A DNA stretch of 64,000 nucleotides from Nocardioides sp. JQ2195 (GCF_012272695.1 NZ_CP050902.1:310001-374000); one strand, 5' to 3'. Counted from the stretch's first letter, positions 33,468-42,038 are shown. The notes: generated by a model not told the origin, from the letters alone. Translations and numbers: made by a program.

Positions 33468-34886
33468 GTGACCGTTCCCAACGTCCTCGCCACCCGTTAC
33501 GCCGCCGCCGACCTGGCCTCGATCTGGTCGCCTGAGCACAAGATCGTGCTCGAGCGCCAGCTCTGGATCGCCGTGCTCAAGGCCCAGGAGGACCTCGGCA
33601 TCGACGTCCCCGACGGGGTCGTCGAGGCCTACGAGAAGGTCGTGGACCAGGTCGACCTCGACTCGATCGCGACGCGCGAGCGGGTCACCCGCCACGACGT
33701 GAAGGCCCGCATCGAGGAGTTCTGTGCCCTCGCCGGTCACGAGCACATCCACAAGGGGATGACCTCGCGCGACCTGACCGAGAACGTCGAGCAGCTGCAG
33801 GTGCGCCAGTCCCTGGAGATCCTGCGCGACCGTGGTGTCGCCACCCTGGCGCGCCTGGCCCGACTCGCCACCGAGCACGAGACCACCGTGATGGCCGGCC
33901 GGTCCCACAACGTCGCCGCCCAGGCCACCACGCTCGGCAAGCGTTTCGCCACCGTCGCCGACGAGATGCTGGTCGCGGTCACTCGCATCGACGAGCTGCT
34001 CGCCCGCTATCCGCTGCGGGGCATCAAGGGCCCGATGGGCACGTCCCAGGACATGCTCGACCTGCTCGACGGTGACGGCGACAAGCTCGACGAGCTCGAG
34101 TCCCGCGTCGCCGCGCACCTGGGCTTCGACCACGTGCTCACGTCGGTCGGCCAGGTCTACCCGCGCTCGCTCGACTTCGAGGCCGTCTCCGCGCTGGTGC
34201 AGCTGGTCGCCGGCCCGTCCAACCTGGCCACCACGATCCGGCTGATGGCCGGCATCGAGCTGGTCACCGAGGGGTTCAAGGAGGGCCAGGTCGGCTCGTC
34301 CGCGATGCCGCACAAGATGAACACCCGCTCCTGCGAGCGGGTCAACGGCCTGGCCGTGATCCTGCGCGGACACCTCTCGATGGTCGGCGAGCTGGCCGGT
34401 GACCAGTGGAACGAGGGCGACGTCTCCTGCTCCGTCGTACGCCGGGTGGCACTGCCCGACGCGTTCTTCGCCGCGGACGGGCTCTTCCAGACCTTCCTCA
34501 CCGTGTGTGACGAGTTCGGCGCGTTCCCCGCGGTGATCCAGCGCGAGCTCGACCGTTACCTCCCGTTCCTGGCCACCACGAAGGTGCTGATGAGTGCCGT
34601 GCGCAACGGCGTCGGGCGTGAGACCGCTCACGAGGCGATCAAGGAGAACGCAGTCGCCGTGGCCCTCGAGATGCGCCAGGGGCTCGCCGTCAACGACCTC
34701 TTCGACCGGCTCGCCGCCGACGAGCGTCTCGGGCTCACCAAGGACCAGATCTCCGCCCTGGTGGCCGAGCCGATCACGTTCACCGGCGCGGCGGTCGACC
34801 AGGTCCAGGCCGTCGTACGCCGGGTGGCAGAGGTCGTCGAGGCACACCCGGAAGCGGCGTCCTACGCACCGGGGGACATTCTCTGA
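33468..34886 (+). CDS. purB: adenylosuccinate lyase
   Basis: A 472-residue fumarase-superfamily enzyme acting twice in purine synthesis, on SAICAR and on adenylosuccinate, releasing fumarate each time. The signature GSSAMPHKMN is at 276-285 and HKGMTSRDLTEN near 95. The GTG at 33468 is immediately followed by the family's usual N-terminus; no clear ribosome site or TANNNT box precedes it, so translation may depend on purD read-through. Confidence 0.96.
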   Translation: MTVPNVLATRYAAADLASIWSPEHKIVLERQLWIAVLKAQEDLGIDVPDGVVEAYEKVVDQVDLDSIATRERVTRHDVKARIEEFCALAGHEHIHKGMTSRDLTENVEQLQVRQSLEILRDRGVATLARLARLATEHETTVMAGRSHNVAAQATTLGKRFATVADEMLVAVTRIDELLARYPLRGIKGPMGTSQDMLDLLDGDGDKLDELESRVAAHLGFDHVLTSVGQVYPRSLDFEAVSALVQLVAGPSNLATTIRLMAGIELVTEGFKEGQVGSSAMPHKMNTRSCERVNGLAVILRGHLSMVGELAGDQWNEGDVSCSVVRRVALPDAFFAADGLFQTFLTVCDEFGAFPAVIQRELDRYLPFLATTKVLMSAVRNGVGRETAHEAIKENAVAVALEMRQGLAVNDLFDRLAADERLGLTKDQISALVAEPITFTGAAVDQVQAVVRRVAEVVEAHPEAASYAPGDIL

Positions 34887-34901
34887 GAGAGTGAGTGGGG
34901 T

Positions 34902-34939
34902 CCGTTGGGAGTTGCGCGATCCTGTGCAACCTGCAACGG
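34902..34939. terminator. two-stem hairpin after purB
   Basis: CCGTTG (34902-34907) pairs with CAACGG (34934-34939), and GTTGC (34911-34915) with GCAAC (34926-34930), separated by a 3x3 internal loop, with a 10-nt end loop. It starts 15 bp after the purB stop, so a terminator without a U-run is likely. It could also be an operator for the transporter downstream. Confidence 0.5.
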
Positions 34940-34980
34940 TCGATGGGCTCTGAGTCCCCACGCCCCAGGAGGCAGTCCCT

Positions 34981-36780
34981 GTGACAGCACAGCAGGATCC
35001 ACCGCATTCACCTGACGAATCGGTCGGGCATGCCCACCCGGCGCTCGACTACCCGGCCGAGGTCGAGCTGGCCCAGGACACGTCGAGGATCGACTGGATC
35101 GTCTTCGGTGTCACCGCCGCGATCGCCGTCGGCTTCCTGGTCTGGGGCTTCGTGGACACCGCCGGCCTGGGCAGTGCCTCGGGCACCACGCTGGCGAAGT
35201 CGATGCAGTACCTCGGCTGGTTCTTCGTGCTGACCGCCTCGGGGTTCGTGGTGTTCGCGATCTGGCTCGCCCTCGGGAAGTACGGCAACATCCCGCTCGG
35301 CCGTGACGGCGATGACCCGGAGTTCCGGACCTCCTCGTGGATCGCGATGATGTTCTCCGCCGGCATGGGCATCGGCCTGATGTTCTACGGCGTGAGCGAA
35401 CCACTCACCTTCTTCGCCGGCGACGCGACGGACCCCGCCGCACCGGCCGGGATCCCCGGCACCGACGGGGCCGACCAGGTCGAGCTGGCCCGCAAGGCGA
35501 TGGCCCAGACCCTGTTCCACTGGACGCTGCACCCGTGGGCGATCTATGCGGTGGTCGGCCTCGCCATTGCCTACGGCGTGTTCCGCAAGGGCCGCCTCCA
35601 GCTGATCAGCTCGGTCTTCGAGCCGCTGCTCGGCAGCCACGTGCACGGTCCCATCGGCAAGGTCATCGACATGCTGGCGATCTTCGCCACCCTGTTCGGC
35701 TCGGCCGCTTCGCTGGGCCTCGGCGCACTGCAGATCAAGACCGGCCTCGAGCTCTTCGACGGGGTCGGCACGATCGGGAACGGCATCCTGGTCGCGCTGA
35801 TCGCGTTCCTGACCTGTTGCTTCATCCTCTCGGCCGTCTCCGGTGTCGGGAAGGGCATCCAGTACCTCTCCAACATCAACATGGTGCTGGCGCTGCTCCT
35901 GGCCGTCTTCGTCTTCGTGGTCGGCCCGACGATGTTCATCCTGAACTTCCTCCCCTCCGCGATCGCCGAGTACGCCGGCGACATGCCGGAGATGGCGGGC
36001 CGGGTCAACGGTCAGGGCGCCTACACCGAGTCCTGGCTGACCTACTACACGGTCTTCTACTGGGCCTGGTGGATCTCGTGGACGCCCTTCGTCGGCATGT
36101 TCATCGCGCGCATCTCCAAGGGCCGGACCATCCGCCAGTTCGTGACCGGTGTGCTGCTGGTGCCGAGCCTGGTCAGCCTGGTCTGGTTCGCGATCTTCGG
36201 GGGCACCGCGATCAAGTTCCAGATGGACTTCCTCAAGGAACCGGACAGGTTCCCGAACATCTTCGACGGCGGCGCGGAGGCCCAGCTGTTCAACACCCTC
36301 GACCAGCTGCCGATGTCGATGATCGCCTCGGTGCTGGTGATGATCCTGGTGGCGATCTTCTTCGTCTCCGGGGCCGACGCGGCCTCGATCGTGATGGGGT
36401 CGCTGTCGCAGCACGGTGCCCTCGAGCCGAAGCGGGCGCCGGTGGTCTTCTGGGGTGTGGCGACCGGAGCCGTGGCGGCGGTGATGTTGCTGATCGGCGG
36501 TGACACCGCCTTGAACGGTCTGAAGAACATCACGATCGTGGCGGCCGTGCCGTTCGTGTTCGTGATGGTCGGGCTCTGCATCTCACTCGTCAAGGACCTG
36601 TCCCAGGACCCCTTGGTCGTGCGTCGTCAGTACGCCGTGGAGGCCGTGCACGCAGCGGTCGTCACCGGTGTCACCGAGCACGGGGACGACTTCGCGCTGA
36701 CCGTCCAGAAGGACGAGCACGGCAACGACCGGGTCGTCAACGAGAAGGGCGACGAGGACAGCTCGCCCCGGGTGGACTAG
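34981..36780 (+). CDS. BCCT-family betaine/choline/carnitine transporter
   Basis: A 599-residue, 12-helix secondary transporter for quaternary-amine osmolytes such as glycine betaine, usually sodium-coupled. Family signatures are GMGIGLMFYGVSEPLTFF (about 123) and the tryptophan-rich YWAWWISWTPFVGMFIARIS motif near residue 360. The cytoplasmic tail (about 540-599) is charged, as in osmosensing members. GTG 34981 has AGGAGG eight nt upstream. Osmotic induction is likely by family but not shown by sequence. Confidence 0.95.
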   Translation: MTAQQDPPHSPDESVGHAHPALDYPAEVELAQDTSRIDWIVFGVTAAIAVGFLVWGFVDTAGLGSASGTTLAKSMQYLGWFFVLTASGFVVFAIWLALGKYGNIPLGRDGDDPEFRTSSWIAMMFSAGMGIGLMFYGVSEPLTFFAGDATDPAAPAGIPGTDGADQVELARKAMAQTLFHWTLHPWAIYAVVGLAIAYGVFRKGRLQLISSVFEPLLGSHVHGPIGKVIDMLAIFATLFGSAASLGLGALQIKTGLELFDGVGTIGNGILVALIAFLTCCFILSAVSGVGKGIQYLSNINMVLALLLAVFVFVVGPTMFILNFLPSAIAEYAGDMPEMAGRVNGQGAYTESWLTYYTVFYWAWWISWTPFVGMFIARISKGRTIRQFVTGVLLVPSLVSLVWFAIFGGTAIKFQMDFLKEPDRFPNIFDGGAEAQLFNTLDQLPMSMIASVLVMILVAIFFVSGADAASIVMGSLSQHGALEPKRAPVVFWGVATGAVAAVMLLIGGDTALNGLKNITIVAAVPFVFVMVGLCISLVKDLSQDPLVVRRQYAVEAVHAAVVTGVTEHGDDFALTVQKDEHGNDRVVNEKGDEDSSPRVD

Positions 36781-36804
36781 ACCACTCGCGCGATTCGCGG
36801 CAAA

Positions 36805-36838
36805 CAGCATGCGGCAGGGAGCTCCCTGCCGCATGCTG
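36805..36838. terminator. 34-bp perfect palindrome
   Basis: CAGCATGCGGCAGGGAG is followed at once by its exact reverse complement (centre between 36821 and 36822). It starts 25 bp after the transporter stop, so a transcription terminator is the simplest reading, although no U-run follows. It ends only 6 bp before the next ATG (36845), so it also occupies that gene's ribosome-binding region and contains its only AGGGAG motif (36816-36821). Confidence 0.75.
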
Positions 36839-36844
36839 CGTTCC

Positions 36845-37774
36845 ATGAATCTCGCCAAGCGCCTCGGCGCCGCTGTGTCCCTCGTCGTGCTGGGCGTGGG
36901 CCTGGCCAACGTGCCCGCCTCCGCATCTGCCGCTCCTGCGACGGTCGCTCCGGTCACTGTCGCCGCGAGCGACGTTGCCGTGCAGATCGTGGATCCGGAG
37001 GGCTGTGCCCGGGCCACCGCGAACCTCCCGACGGCCAAGCAGGCCGTGGCCAGGGCCAAGGCGAAGGTGAAGGCCAAGCGGAGGGCGCTGGCCAGGGCCC
37101 AGCGGGCGAACCGGGCGAAGCACACCACCAGGACCAAGGCTCGGGTCAAGGAGGCGAGGCGGGAGCTGAGGCGCGCCAAGCGGGTCCTGGAGAGGCGTCA
37201 GGCGAAGCTGCGCAGGGTGAAGGCCAACAAGGCGACCTACTGCGCGCCCGTGACCGAGCCGGGCACTCCGGCGTTGTCCGCCGACCAGCTCGGCCAGCTG
37301 CTCGCGCTGCTCACCGCAGCTGCCAACGGCGGGTCGTCCCTGCCGCTCGACCCCGAGCAGGTCACCGCCCTGCTGGAGGGAGTCATCCCCGGAGGCGCCG
37401 CCGCGCTGGACCCGGCGATGCTGGCGGACCTCCTGGCCGGCTTCGGTGCCGGCGCGCTGGACCCGTCGTCGCTCGACCCCGCGGTGCTGCTGGCGCTGCT
37501 CGGTTCCTTCGGTGACTTCTCACCGGAACAGCTCGCGTCGCTGCTGGGGGAGACCCCGGACCCGGCCGTCTTCGGAGCGCTGCTGCAGGTCTTCGTCGAG
37601 CAGTTCGGTGGGCTGGCCGGGGGCGACCTCGACCTGCCCGAGATCCTGGACCCGGCCCTGCTGACCGGCCTGTTCACCGATGTGCTCGGTGACCTGCTCG
37701 GCGGCCTGATCCCGGGCATCCCGGGGCTTCCCGGTCTCCCCGGGCTGCCGTGCATCCCGCTGCTGACCGGCTGA
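36845..37774 (+). CDS. secreted protein with basic coiled coil and Leu/Asp-Pro repeats
   Basis: About 309 residues; not recognised. A Sec signal peptide (about 1-30, SLVVLGVGLANVPASASA) is followed by a very basic helix (about 58-130) rich in Lys, Arg and Ala that should form a coiled coil. Next comes a region of short hydrophobic repeats of the type LDPAMLADLL, LDPAVLLALL and EILDPALLTGLF (about 140-290), and a GIPGLPGLPGLP tail. The basic segment could bind wall polymer or nucleic acid, which is speculation. The start is ambiguous: ATG 36845, or ATG 36833, which would use the AGGGAG buried in the palindrome. Confidence 0.7.
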   Translation: MNLAKRLGAAVSLVVLGVGLANVPASASAAPATVAPVTVAASDVAVQIVDPEGCARATANLPTAKQAVARAKAKVKAKRRALARAQRANRAKHTTRTKARVKEARRELRRAKRVLERRQAKLRRVKANKATYCAPVTEPGTPALSADQLGQLLALLTAAANGGSSLPLDPEQVTALLEGVIPGGAAALDPAMLADLLAGFGAGALDPSSLDPAVLLALLGSFGDFSPEQLASLLGETPDPAVFGALLQVFVEQFGGLAGGDLDLPEILDPALLTGLFTDVLGDLLGGLIPGIPGLPGLPGLPCIPLLTG

Positions 37775-37790
37775 CGGGCTGACACGGCTG

Positions 37791-38099
37791 TCAGGTCGCG
37801 GGCTTGACGTCCATGACGACGTCGAACTCGAGCAGGTCCGCCCCGGAGGCCACCGGCTTGCCGTGTTCTCCGGCGTGGGCTGCTCGGGCGTCGCCGTCAC
37901 GCCACGCAGAGAACGACTCCTCGTCCTCCCACTGGGTGACCACGAAGTAGCGCTCCTCGCCCCGAACCGGACGCAGCAGCTGGAAGCCGAGGAATCCGGG
38001 AGAGTTCTCCACGGTCCCGGCCCGGGCAGCGAAGCGACGCTCGAGCTCGGCATGTGCCTGCGGGGGGACGTTGATGGCATTGATCTTCACGACGGGCAT
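37791..38099 (-). CDS. mhuD: haem-degrading monooxygenase, MhuD-like
   Basis: A 102-residue ferredoxin-like alpha+beta dimeric protein of the ABM/IsdG superfamily. It closely follows mycobacterial MhuD (N-terminus MPVVKINAI, then ENSPGFLGFQLLRPV and GEERYFVV). The haem-site residues known from MhuD fall at identical positions: Asn7, Trp66 and His75. MhuD opens haem to release iron and mycobilins without CO. The ATG at 38099 follows TAGGGT by 6 nt, and no iron box is visible. It converges on the secreted coiled-coil gene (16 bp). Confidence 0.9.
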   Translation of the reverse strand: MPVVKINAINVPPQAHAELERRFAARAGTVENSPGFLGFQLLRPVRGEERYFVVTQWEDEESFSAWRDGDARAAHAGEHGKPVASGADLLEFDVVMDVKPAT

Positions 38100-38105
38100 G
38101 CCTCG

Positions 38106-38111
38106 ACCCTA
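38106..38111 (-). promoter_or_regulatory. -10 box TAGGGT, mhuD (leaderless)
   Basis: TAGGGT on the minus strand, 6 nt before the ATG at 38099. Confidence 0.45.
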
Positions 38112-38201
38112 GCCATCGACGTGACGCCGGGGGCCCGAACGGTCAGCAACCACGCTGCTGGGCCGGACCCGGGCCCGCACCGCGACGAGCCGTTGGCCCA
38201 G

Positions 38202-38207
38202 TAGGCT
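38202..38207 (+). promoter_or_regulatory. -10 box TAGGCT, purC (leaderless)
   Basis: TAGGCT, 6 nt before the ATG at 38214. Confidence 0.45.
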
Positions 38208-38213
38208 CGGCCC

Positions 38214-39098
38214 ATGCTGAACATCCCGGACGCACCGGCCATCGAGGGCACCACCCACCTCCACTCCGGCAAGGTCCGCGACCTCTACCGGATCGAGGAG
38301 GGCGAGCTCGCCGGCAACCTGCTGATGGTGGCCAGCGACCGGATCAGCGCCTACGACTTCGTGCTCAGCTCGACCATCCCCGACAAGGGCGAGATCCTCA
38401 CCCGCATGTCGCTGTGGTGGTTCGACCAGCTCGGCGCCGACCACCACGTGATCTCCACCGACGTCCCGGAGTCCGTGGCCGGCCGCGCGGTCATCTGCGA
38501 GAACCTGGCCATGTTCCCGGTCGAGTGCGTGGCCCGCGGCTACCTCACCGGGTCGGGCCTGCGCGAGTACGCCGCCACCGGTGAGGTCTGCGGAATCGCC
38601 CTGCCCGACGGCCTGGAGGACGGCAGCCGCCTCCCCGAGGCGATCTTCACCCCGGCAACGAAGGCGGAGGTGGGCGACCACGACGAGAACGTCTCGTTCG
38701 ACGCGGTGGTCGACCGGATCGGTGCCGATGACGCTGCCGCGCTGCGCGAGCGGACCCTCGACATCTACGAGCGGGCCGAGGCCATCGCCCGGGAGCGCGG
38801 CATCATCCTGGCCGACACCAAGTTCGAGTTCGGTCGCCGGGAGAACGGGATCGTCGTGCTCGCCGACGAGGTCCTCACGCCGGACTCCTCGCGCTTCTGG
38901 CCGGCCGACCAGTGGCAGCCGGGTCGCGCGCAGCCGTCGTACGACAAGGACGTGATCCGCAACTGGCTGACCTCGCCTGCCTCGGGCTGGGACCGGACCT
39001 CGGGGGAGGAGCCGCCGGCGCTCCCGGCCGAGGTCGTCGAGCTGACCCGGTCCAAGTACGTCGAGGCCTACGAACGCCTGACCGGCCTCACCTTCTGA
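38214..39098 (+). CDS. purC: SAICAR synthase
   Basis: A 294-residue enzyme that joins CAIR and aspartate with ATP in IMP synthesis. Landmarks are HSGKVRDLY (about 18), [12 protein letters not shown] (about 42), the [17 protein letters not shown] segment (about 103) and LADTKFEFG (about 198). Its stop overlaps the ATG of the following SRPBCC gene by one base (TGATG), so the two are probably co-translated. Confidence 0.97.
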   Translation: MLNIPDAPAIEGTTHLHSGKVRDLYRIEEGELAGNLLMVASDRISAYDFVLSSTIPDKGEILTRMSLWWFDQLGADHHVISTDVPESVAGRAVICENLAMFPVECVARGYLTGSGLREYAATGEVCGIALPDGLEDGSRLPEAIFTPATKAEVGDHDENVSFDAVVDRIGADDAAALRERTLDIYERAEAIARERGIILADTKFEFGRRENGIVVLADEVLTPDSSRFWPADQWQPGRAQPSYDKDVIRNWLTSPASGWDRTSGEEPPALPAEVVELTRSKYVEAYERLTGLTF

Positions 39099-39565
39099 TG
39101 ACCTTCACCGTCGAGGTCGACTTCGAGCAGTCCGCCGAAACGGTCTTCGCCTGGCTGGCCGACCTGCGGAACCGACCGCTCTGGCAGGGCAGCCTGCGCG
39201 CGGTCGACCTGACCGCGTCGCCGCCGTACGACGTGGGCACCCGCTGGCTCGACGTGACCTGGCCGGGTCTGCGCCCACGGATGGAGGTGACGGTCTTCGA
39301 GCCCGGGGTGCGGTGGGCGGAGCGCGGCCACTGGCACGGCCTCGAGGTCGACCTCGTCCTCGACTTCACCCGCACACCGACCGGCAAACCGACCGGGACG
39401 ACCGTGCGCGCGGTCGCGTCGACGTCGGCTCCGGGCTGGCGGCGCCCGATCGGGTGGGGGCTGGGCCTGCTCGGTCCGGCGGCAGCGCGCGACGACCTGC
39501 GTCGAGCCGCGCGCCTCATGGCGCGCCACTCGGACGATGGAGGATCTCGTGCACCTGGTGCGTGA
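39098..39565 (+). CDS. SRPBCC (START/polyketide cyclase-like) family protein
   Basis: A 155-residue protein with the helix-grip pattern of the SRPBCC superfamily: an N-terminal beta strand ([21 protein letters not shown]), a middle sheet, and a long C-terminal helix ([14 protein letters not shown]). Such proteins hold a hydrophobic ligand in a deep cavity; no catalytic signature is visible and the ligand is unknown. The last codons and the stop lie inside a strong hairpin (39538-39574). Confidence 0.8.
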   Translation: MTFTVEVDFEQSAETVFAWLADLRNRPLWQGSLRAVDLTASPPYDVGTRWLDVTWPGLRPRMEVTVFEPGVRWAERGHWHGLEVDLVLDFTRTPTGKPTGTTVRAVASTSAPGWRRPIGWGLGLLGPAAARDDLRRAARLMARHSDDGGSRAPGA

Positions 39566-39574
39566 GATCCTCCA
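39538..39574. terminator. hairpin across the SRPBCC stop codon
   Basis: Perfect 11-bp arms, TGGAGGATCTC (39538-39548) and GAGATCCTCCA (39564-39574), enclose an inner stem GCAC/GTGC with a CTG loop. The TGA at 39563-39565 is partly in the right arm. No U-run follows. Position suggests the end of the purC transcript. Confidence 0.65.
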
Positions 39575-39641
39575 CTGATCGGGCGGCGCCCTCTCGCCGG
39601 GCAGTTGCTCGGCGACCCTCCGGGCGCGGATCGCCTCCTTG

Positions 39642-39647
39642 TAGGGT
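39642..39647 (+). promoter_or_regulatory. -10 box TAGGGT, rnhA (leaderless)
   Basis: TAGGGT, 7 nt before the GTG at 39655. Confidence 0.45.
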
Positions 39648-39654
39648 CTGCCGC

Positions 39655-40113
39655 GTGAATGACGAGACGTTGCCCGTGGTGGAGATGTGGAGCGACGGCG
39701 CCTGCAAGGGCAATCCCGGCGTCGGCGGCTGGGGCGTGTGGATGCGCTCGGGTGGCCACGAGCGCGAGCTGTTCGGCGGCGAGGCGATGACCACGAACAA
39801 CAAGATGGAGCTGCAGGCGGTCATCGAGGGCCTGACGGCGCTGACCCAGCCCTGCGAGGTCACCCTGCACGTCGACTCGGCCTACGTGATGAACGGGATG
39901 AAGACCTGGGTCGCCGGCTGGAAGCGCAACGGCTGGAAGACCTCGGCGAAGAAGCCGGTCAAGAACGTCGACCTGTGGAAGGCGCTCGACGAGCAGGTGG
40001 CACGCCACACGATCCACTGGGTGTGGGTCAAGGGCCACTCGGGCGACCCGGGCAACGACCGAGCCGACCTGTTGGCCAACCGCGGCGTCGATTCGATTCG
40101 CGCCGGTCGCTGA
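39655..40113 (+). CDS. rnhA: ribonuclease HI
   Basis: A 152-residue endonuclease that cuts the RNA strand of RNA-DNA hybrids. The carboxylate set is complete: Asp14 (WSDGACKGN), Glu52 (NNKMELQAV), Asp74 (HVDSAYV) and Asp135 (GNDRAD), with His128 in the mobile loop (VKGHSG). It keeps the basic protrusion ([13 protein letters not shown]). GTG 39655 is the start, set by the leaderless -10 box and the absence of an earlier in-frame site. Confidence 0.95.
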   Translation: MNDETLPVVEMWSDGACKGNPGVGGWGVWMRSGGHERELFGGEAMTTNNKMELQAVIEGLTALTQPCEVTLHVDSAYVMNGMKTWVAGWKRNGWKTSAKKPVKNVDLWKALDEQVARHTIHWVWVKGHSGDPGNDRADLLANRGVDSIRAGR

Positions 40114-40181
40114 CCTCGGCCCCGGGAACCACGGATCGAGATCCGGCCCGGCACTCTGTGACGGGGCGCACACCTGCCTTA

Positions 40182-40187
40182 TAGGTT
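40182..40187 (+). promoter_or_regulatory. -10 box TAGGTT, acyl-CoA ligase (leaderless)
   Basis: TAGGTT, 6 nt before the ATG at 40194. Confidence 0.45.
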
Positions 40188-40193
40188 GGGCAC

Positions 40194-41744
40194 ATGAACC
40201 TCGCCTCGCTCCTCGATGACTCCGCCCGTGACTTCGCCGACCGCGACGCCATCATCCTCGGCGAGACCCGGTTGACCTACGCCCAGGTGAACGGTGCGGC
40301 CAACCAGGTGGCCAACCTGCTCGTCGAGCGTGGCGTGCAGCCGGGCGACAAGGTGGCGCTGAGCTGCCCGAACGTGCCCTGGTTCTCGATCGTCTACTAC
40401 GGCATCCTCAAGGCCGGCGCGACCGTCGTCCCCCTCAACGTGCTGCTGAAGGGGCGCGAGATCGCCTACCACCTCGACGACTCCGACGCGGTGGCCCACT
40501 TCTGCTTCGAGGGCACGCCCGACCTGCCGATGGCCCAGGAGGGCCACGCGGGATTCGAGCAGACACCCGGGTGCAAGCAGTTCTTCGTGATCACCGCCGA
40601 TCCCGCGGCGACATCCCCGATCGAGGGCACCGAGACGCTCGGCCAGGCCCTGGCCGGCAAGGCGACGACCTTCGAGACGGTCGCCACCGACGCCGACGAC
40701 ACCGCGGTCATCCTCTACACCTCCGGCACCACGGGCCAGCCCAAGGGCGCCGAGCTGATGCACCGCAACATGGTCTCCAACGCCTCGGTGTCGAAAGAGC
40801 TCTTCGATGCCGACCTCGATCGCCCCGACACCTACCTGTGCGTCCTGCCGCTGTTCCACTCCTTCGGGCAGACCGTCATCCAGAACGGCGCCTTCGCCTT
40901 CGGGGGCACGATCGTGATGCTGCCGCGCTTCGAGGCGAAGGCCGCGCTCGGGCTGATGCTGAAGGAGAAGGTCACCTTCTTCGCCGGCGTGCCGACGATG
41001 TACTGGGGCCTCCTGGGCGCGCTCGAGGACGGCGTCGACGTGTCGTCGATCGCGGCGAACCTGCGGGTCGCCGCGGCCGGTGGGTCCGCGCTGCCCGTCG
41101 AGGTGCACAAGAACTTCCAGGCCAAGTTCGGCGTCACCATCCTCGAGGGCTACGGGCTCTCGGAGACCTCGCCGGTGGCCAGCTTCTCGCCGTGGGGCGG
41201 GGAGGTGCGGGTCGGCTCGATCGGCGTCCCTATCCCCGGTGTCGAGATGAAGCTGGTCGACGACGAGTGGCAGGACATCGAGCCGGGGGAGGACGCGATC
41301 GGCGAGATCGCGATCAAGGGCCCGAACATCATGAAGGGCTACCACGACCGACCCGAGGCCACCGCCGAGGCGATCCGCGACGGCTGGTTCCGCTCGGGTG
41401 ACCTCGGCCGCAAGGACGCCGACGGCTACTACTACATCGTCGACCGCTCGAAGGACATGATCATCCGCGGTGGGTTCAACGTCTATCCACGCGAGATCGA
41501 GGAAGTCCTGATGACCCACGAAGCGGTCTCCTTGGCCGCGGTCATCGGCGTCCCCCACGAGAGCCACGGCGAGGAGATCAAGGCCGTCGTGATCCTCGAG
41601 GCCGGTGCCGCGGTCACCGAGGACGAGCTGGTGGCATGGGCCAAGGAGCGGATGGCCAACTACAAGTACCCCCGCATCGTCGAGTTCGTCGACGCCCTGC
41701 CGATGACCGCGACCGGCAAGATCCTCAAGCGCGAACTCACCTGA
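40194..41744 (+). CDS. long-chain fatty-acid-CoA ligase (AMP-binding)
   Basis: A 516-residue adenylate-forming enzyme that activates a carboxylic acid as acyl-AMP and passes it to CoA. Motifs are TSGTTGQPKG (176-185), GYGLSETSP (about 318), RSGDLG (about 400), the RSKDMIIRGGFNVYPREIEE hinge region (about 418) and Lys509 in TATGKILKREL. Length and the stand-alone layout fit FadD-type medium/long-chain ligases rather than NRPS domains. Substrate chain length is not readable. Confidence 0.92.
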   Translation: MNLASLLDDSARDFADRDAIILGETRLTYAQVNGAANQVANLLVERGVQPGDKVALSCPNVPWFSIVYYGILKAGATVVPLNVLLKGREIAYHLDDSDAVAHFCFEGTPDLPMAQEGHAGFEQTPGCKQFFVITADPAATSPIEGTETLGQALAGKATTFETVATDADDTAVILYTSGTTGQPKGAELMHRNMVSNASVSKELFDADLDRPDTYLCVLPLFHSFGQTVIQNGAFAFGGTIVMLPRFEAKAALGLMLKEKVTFFAGVPTMYWGLLGALEDGVDVSSIAANLRVAAAGGSALPVEVHKNFQAKFGVTILEGYGLSETSPVASFSPWGGEVRVGSIGVPIPGVEMKLVDDEWQDIEPGEDAIGEIAIKGPNIMKGYHDRPEATAEAIRDGWFRSGDLGRKDADGYYYIVDRSKDMIIRGGFNVYPREIEEVLMTHEAVSLAAVIGVPHESHGEEIKAVVILEAGAAVTEDELVAWAKERMANYKYPRIVEFVDALPMTATGKILKRELT

Positions 41745-41796
41745 CGTTCACGCTCCGCTCAGGGGATCCACAGGAAGCCGAGCAAGTCTCGGGGCC

Positions 41797-41979
41797 ATGC
41801 CTGACGAACCGACGAAGAAGAACCGTGCCCGCCGCACCGTCCTGGCCACCGCGGGCCTCACCGCCAGCGCCAGCGTGATCGCCGCGGCGCTCCTCGGGGC
41901 CCAGGCGGAGGCCGACGATTCGTCGTCGACCGCCACGTCCCAGGTGCAGTACGGCGACCCTCTCATCGAGGACGACTGA
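41797..41979 (+). CDS. small Tat-like secreted or membrane peptide (60 aa)
   Basis: A 60-residue open frame of a small exported protein. A basic start (KKNRARRTVL) resembles a Tat n-region, followed by a hydrophobic stretch to an AQAEA cleavage-like site and an acidic, Ser/Thr-rich 20-residue tail ending in QYGDPLIEDD. I know no homologue. The ribosome site is poor (CTCGGGG) and only an AAGTCT sequence stands 7 nt upstream. It fills most of the 333-bp gap between the acyl-CoA ligase and purS, where nothing else is visible except the purS promoter. Confidence 0.45.
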   Translation: MPDEPTKKNRARRTVLATAGLTASASVIAAALLGAQAEADDSSSTATSQVQYGDPLIEDD

Positions 41980-42032
41980 GCGTCGCGCGGCGATGTGGCG
42001 AAGGCCTCTGCGGCCGCCCGGGAGGGGGCGCC

Positions 42033-42038
42033 TAGACT
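42033..42038 (+). promoter_or_regulatory. -10 box TAGACT, purSQ operon
   Basis: TAGACT lies 39 nt before the purS start, giving a leadered transcript with an AAGGAG ribosome site. Confidence 0.4.

Noticed and set aside
38163..38172. CCGGACCCGG shared by the purC (38163-38172) and purL (45013-45022) promoters at similar distance from the -10 box
   Set aside because: The same 10-mer also occurs in coding sequence (about 3070), and the other purine promoters lack it, so chance in a GC-rich genome is likely.
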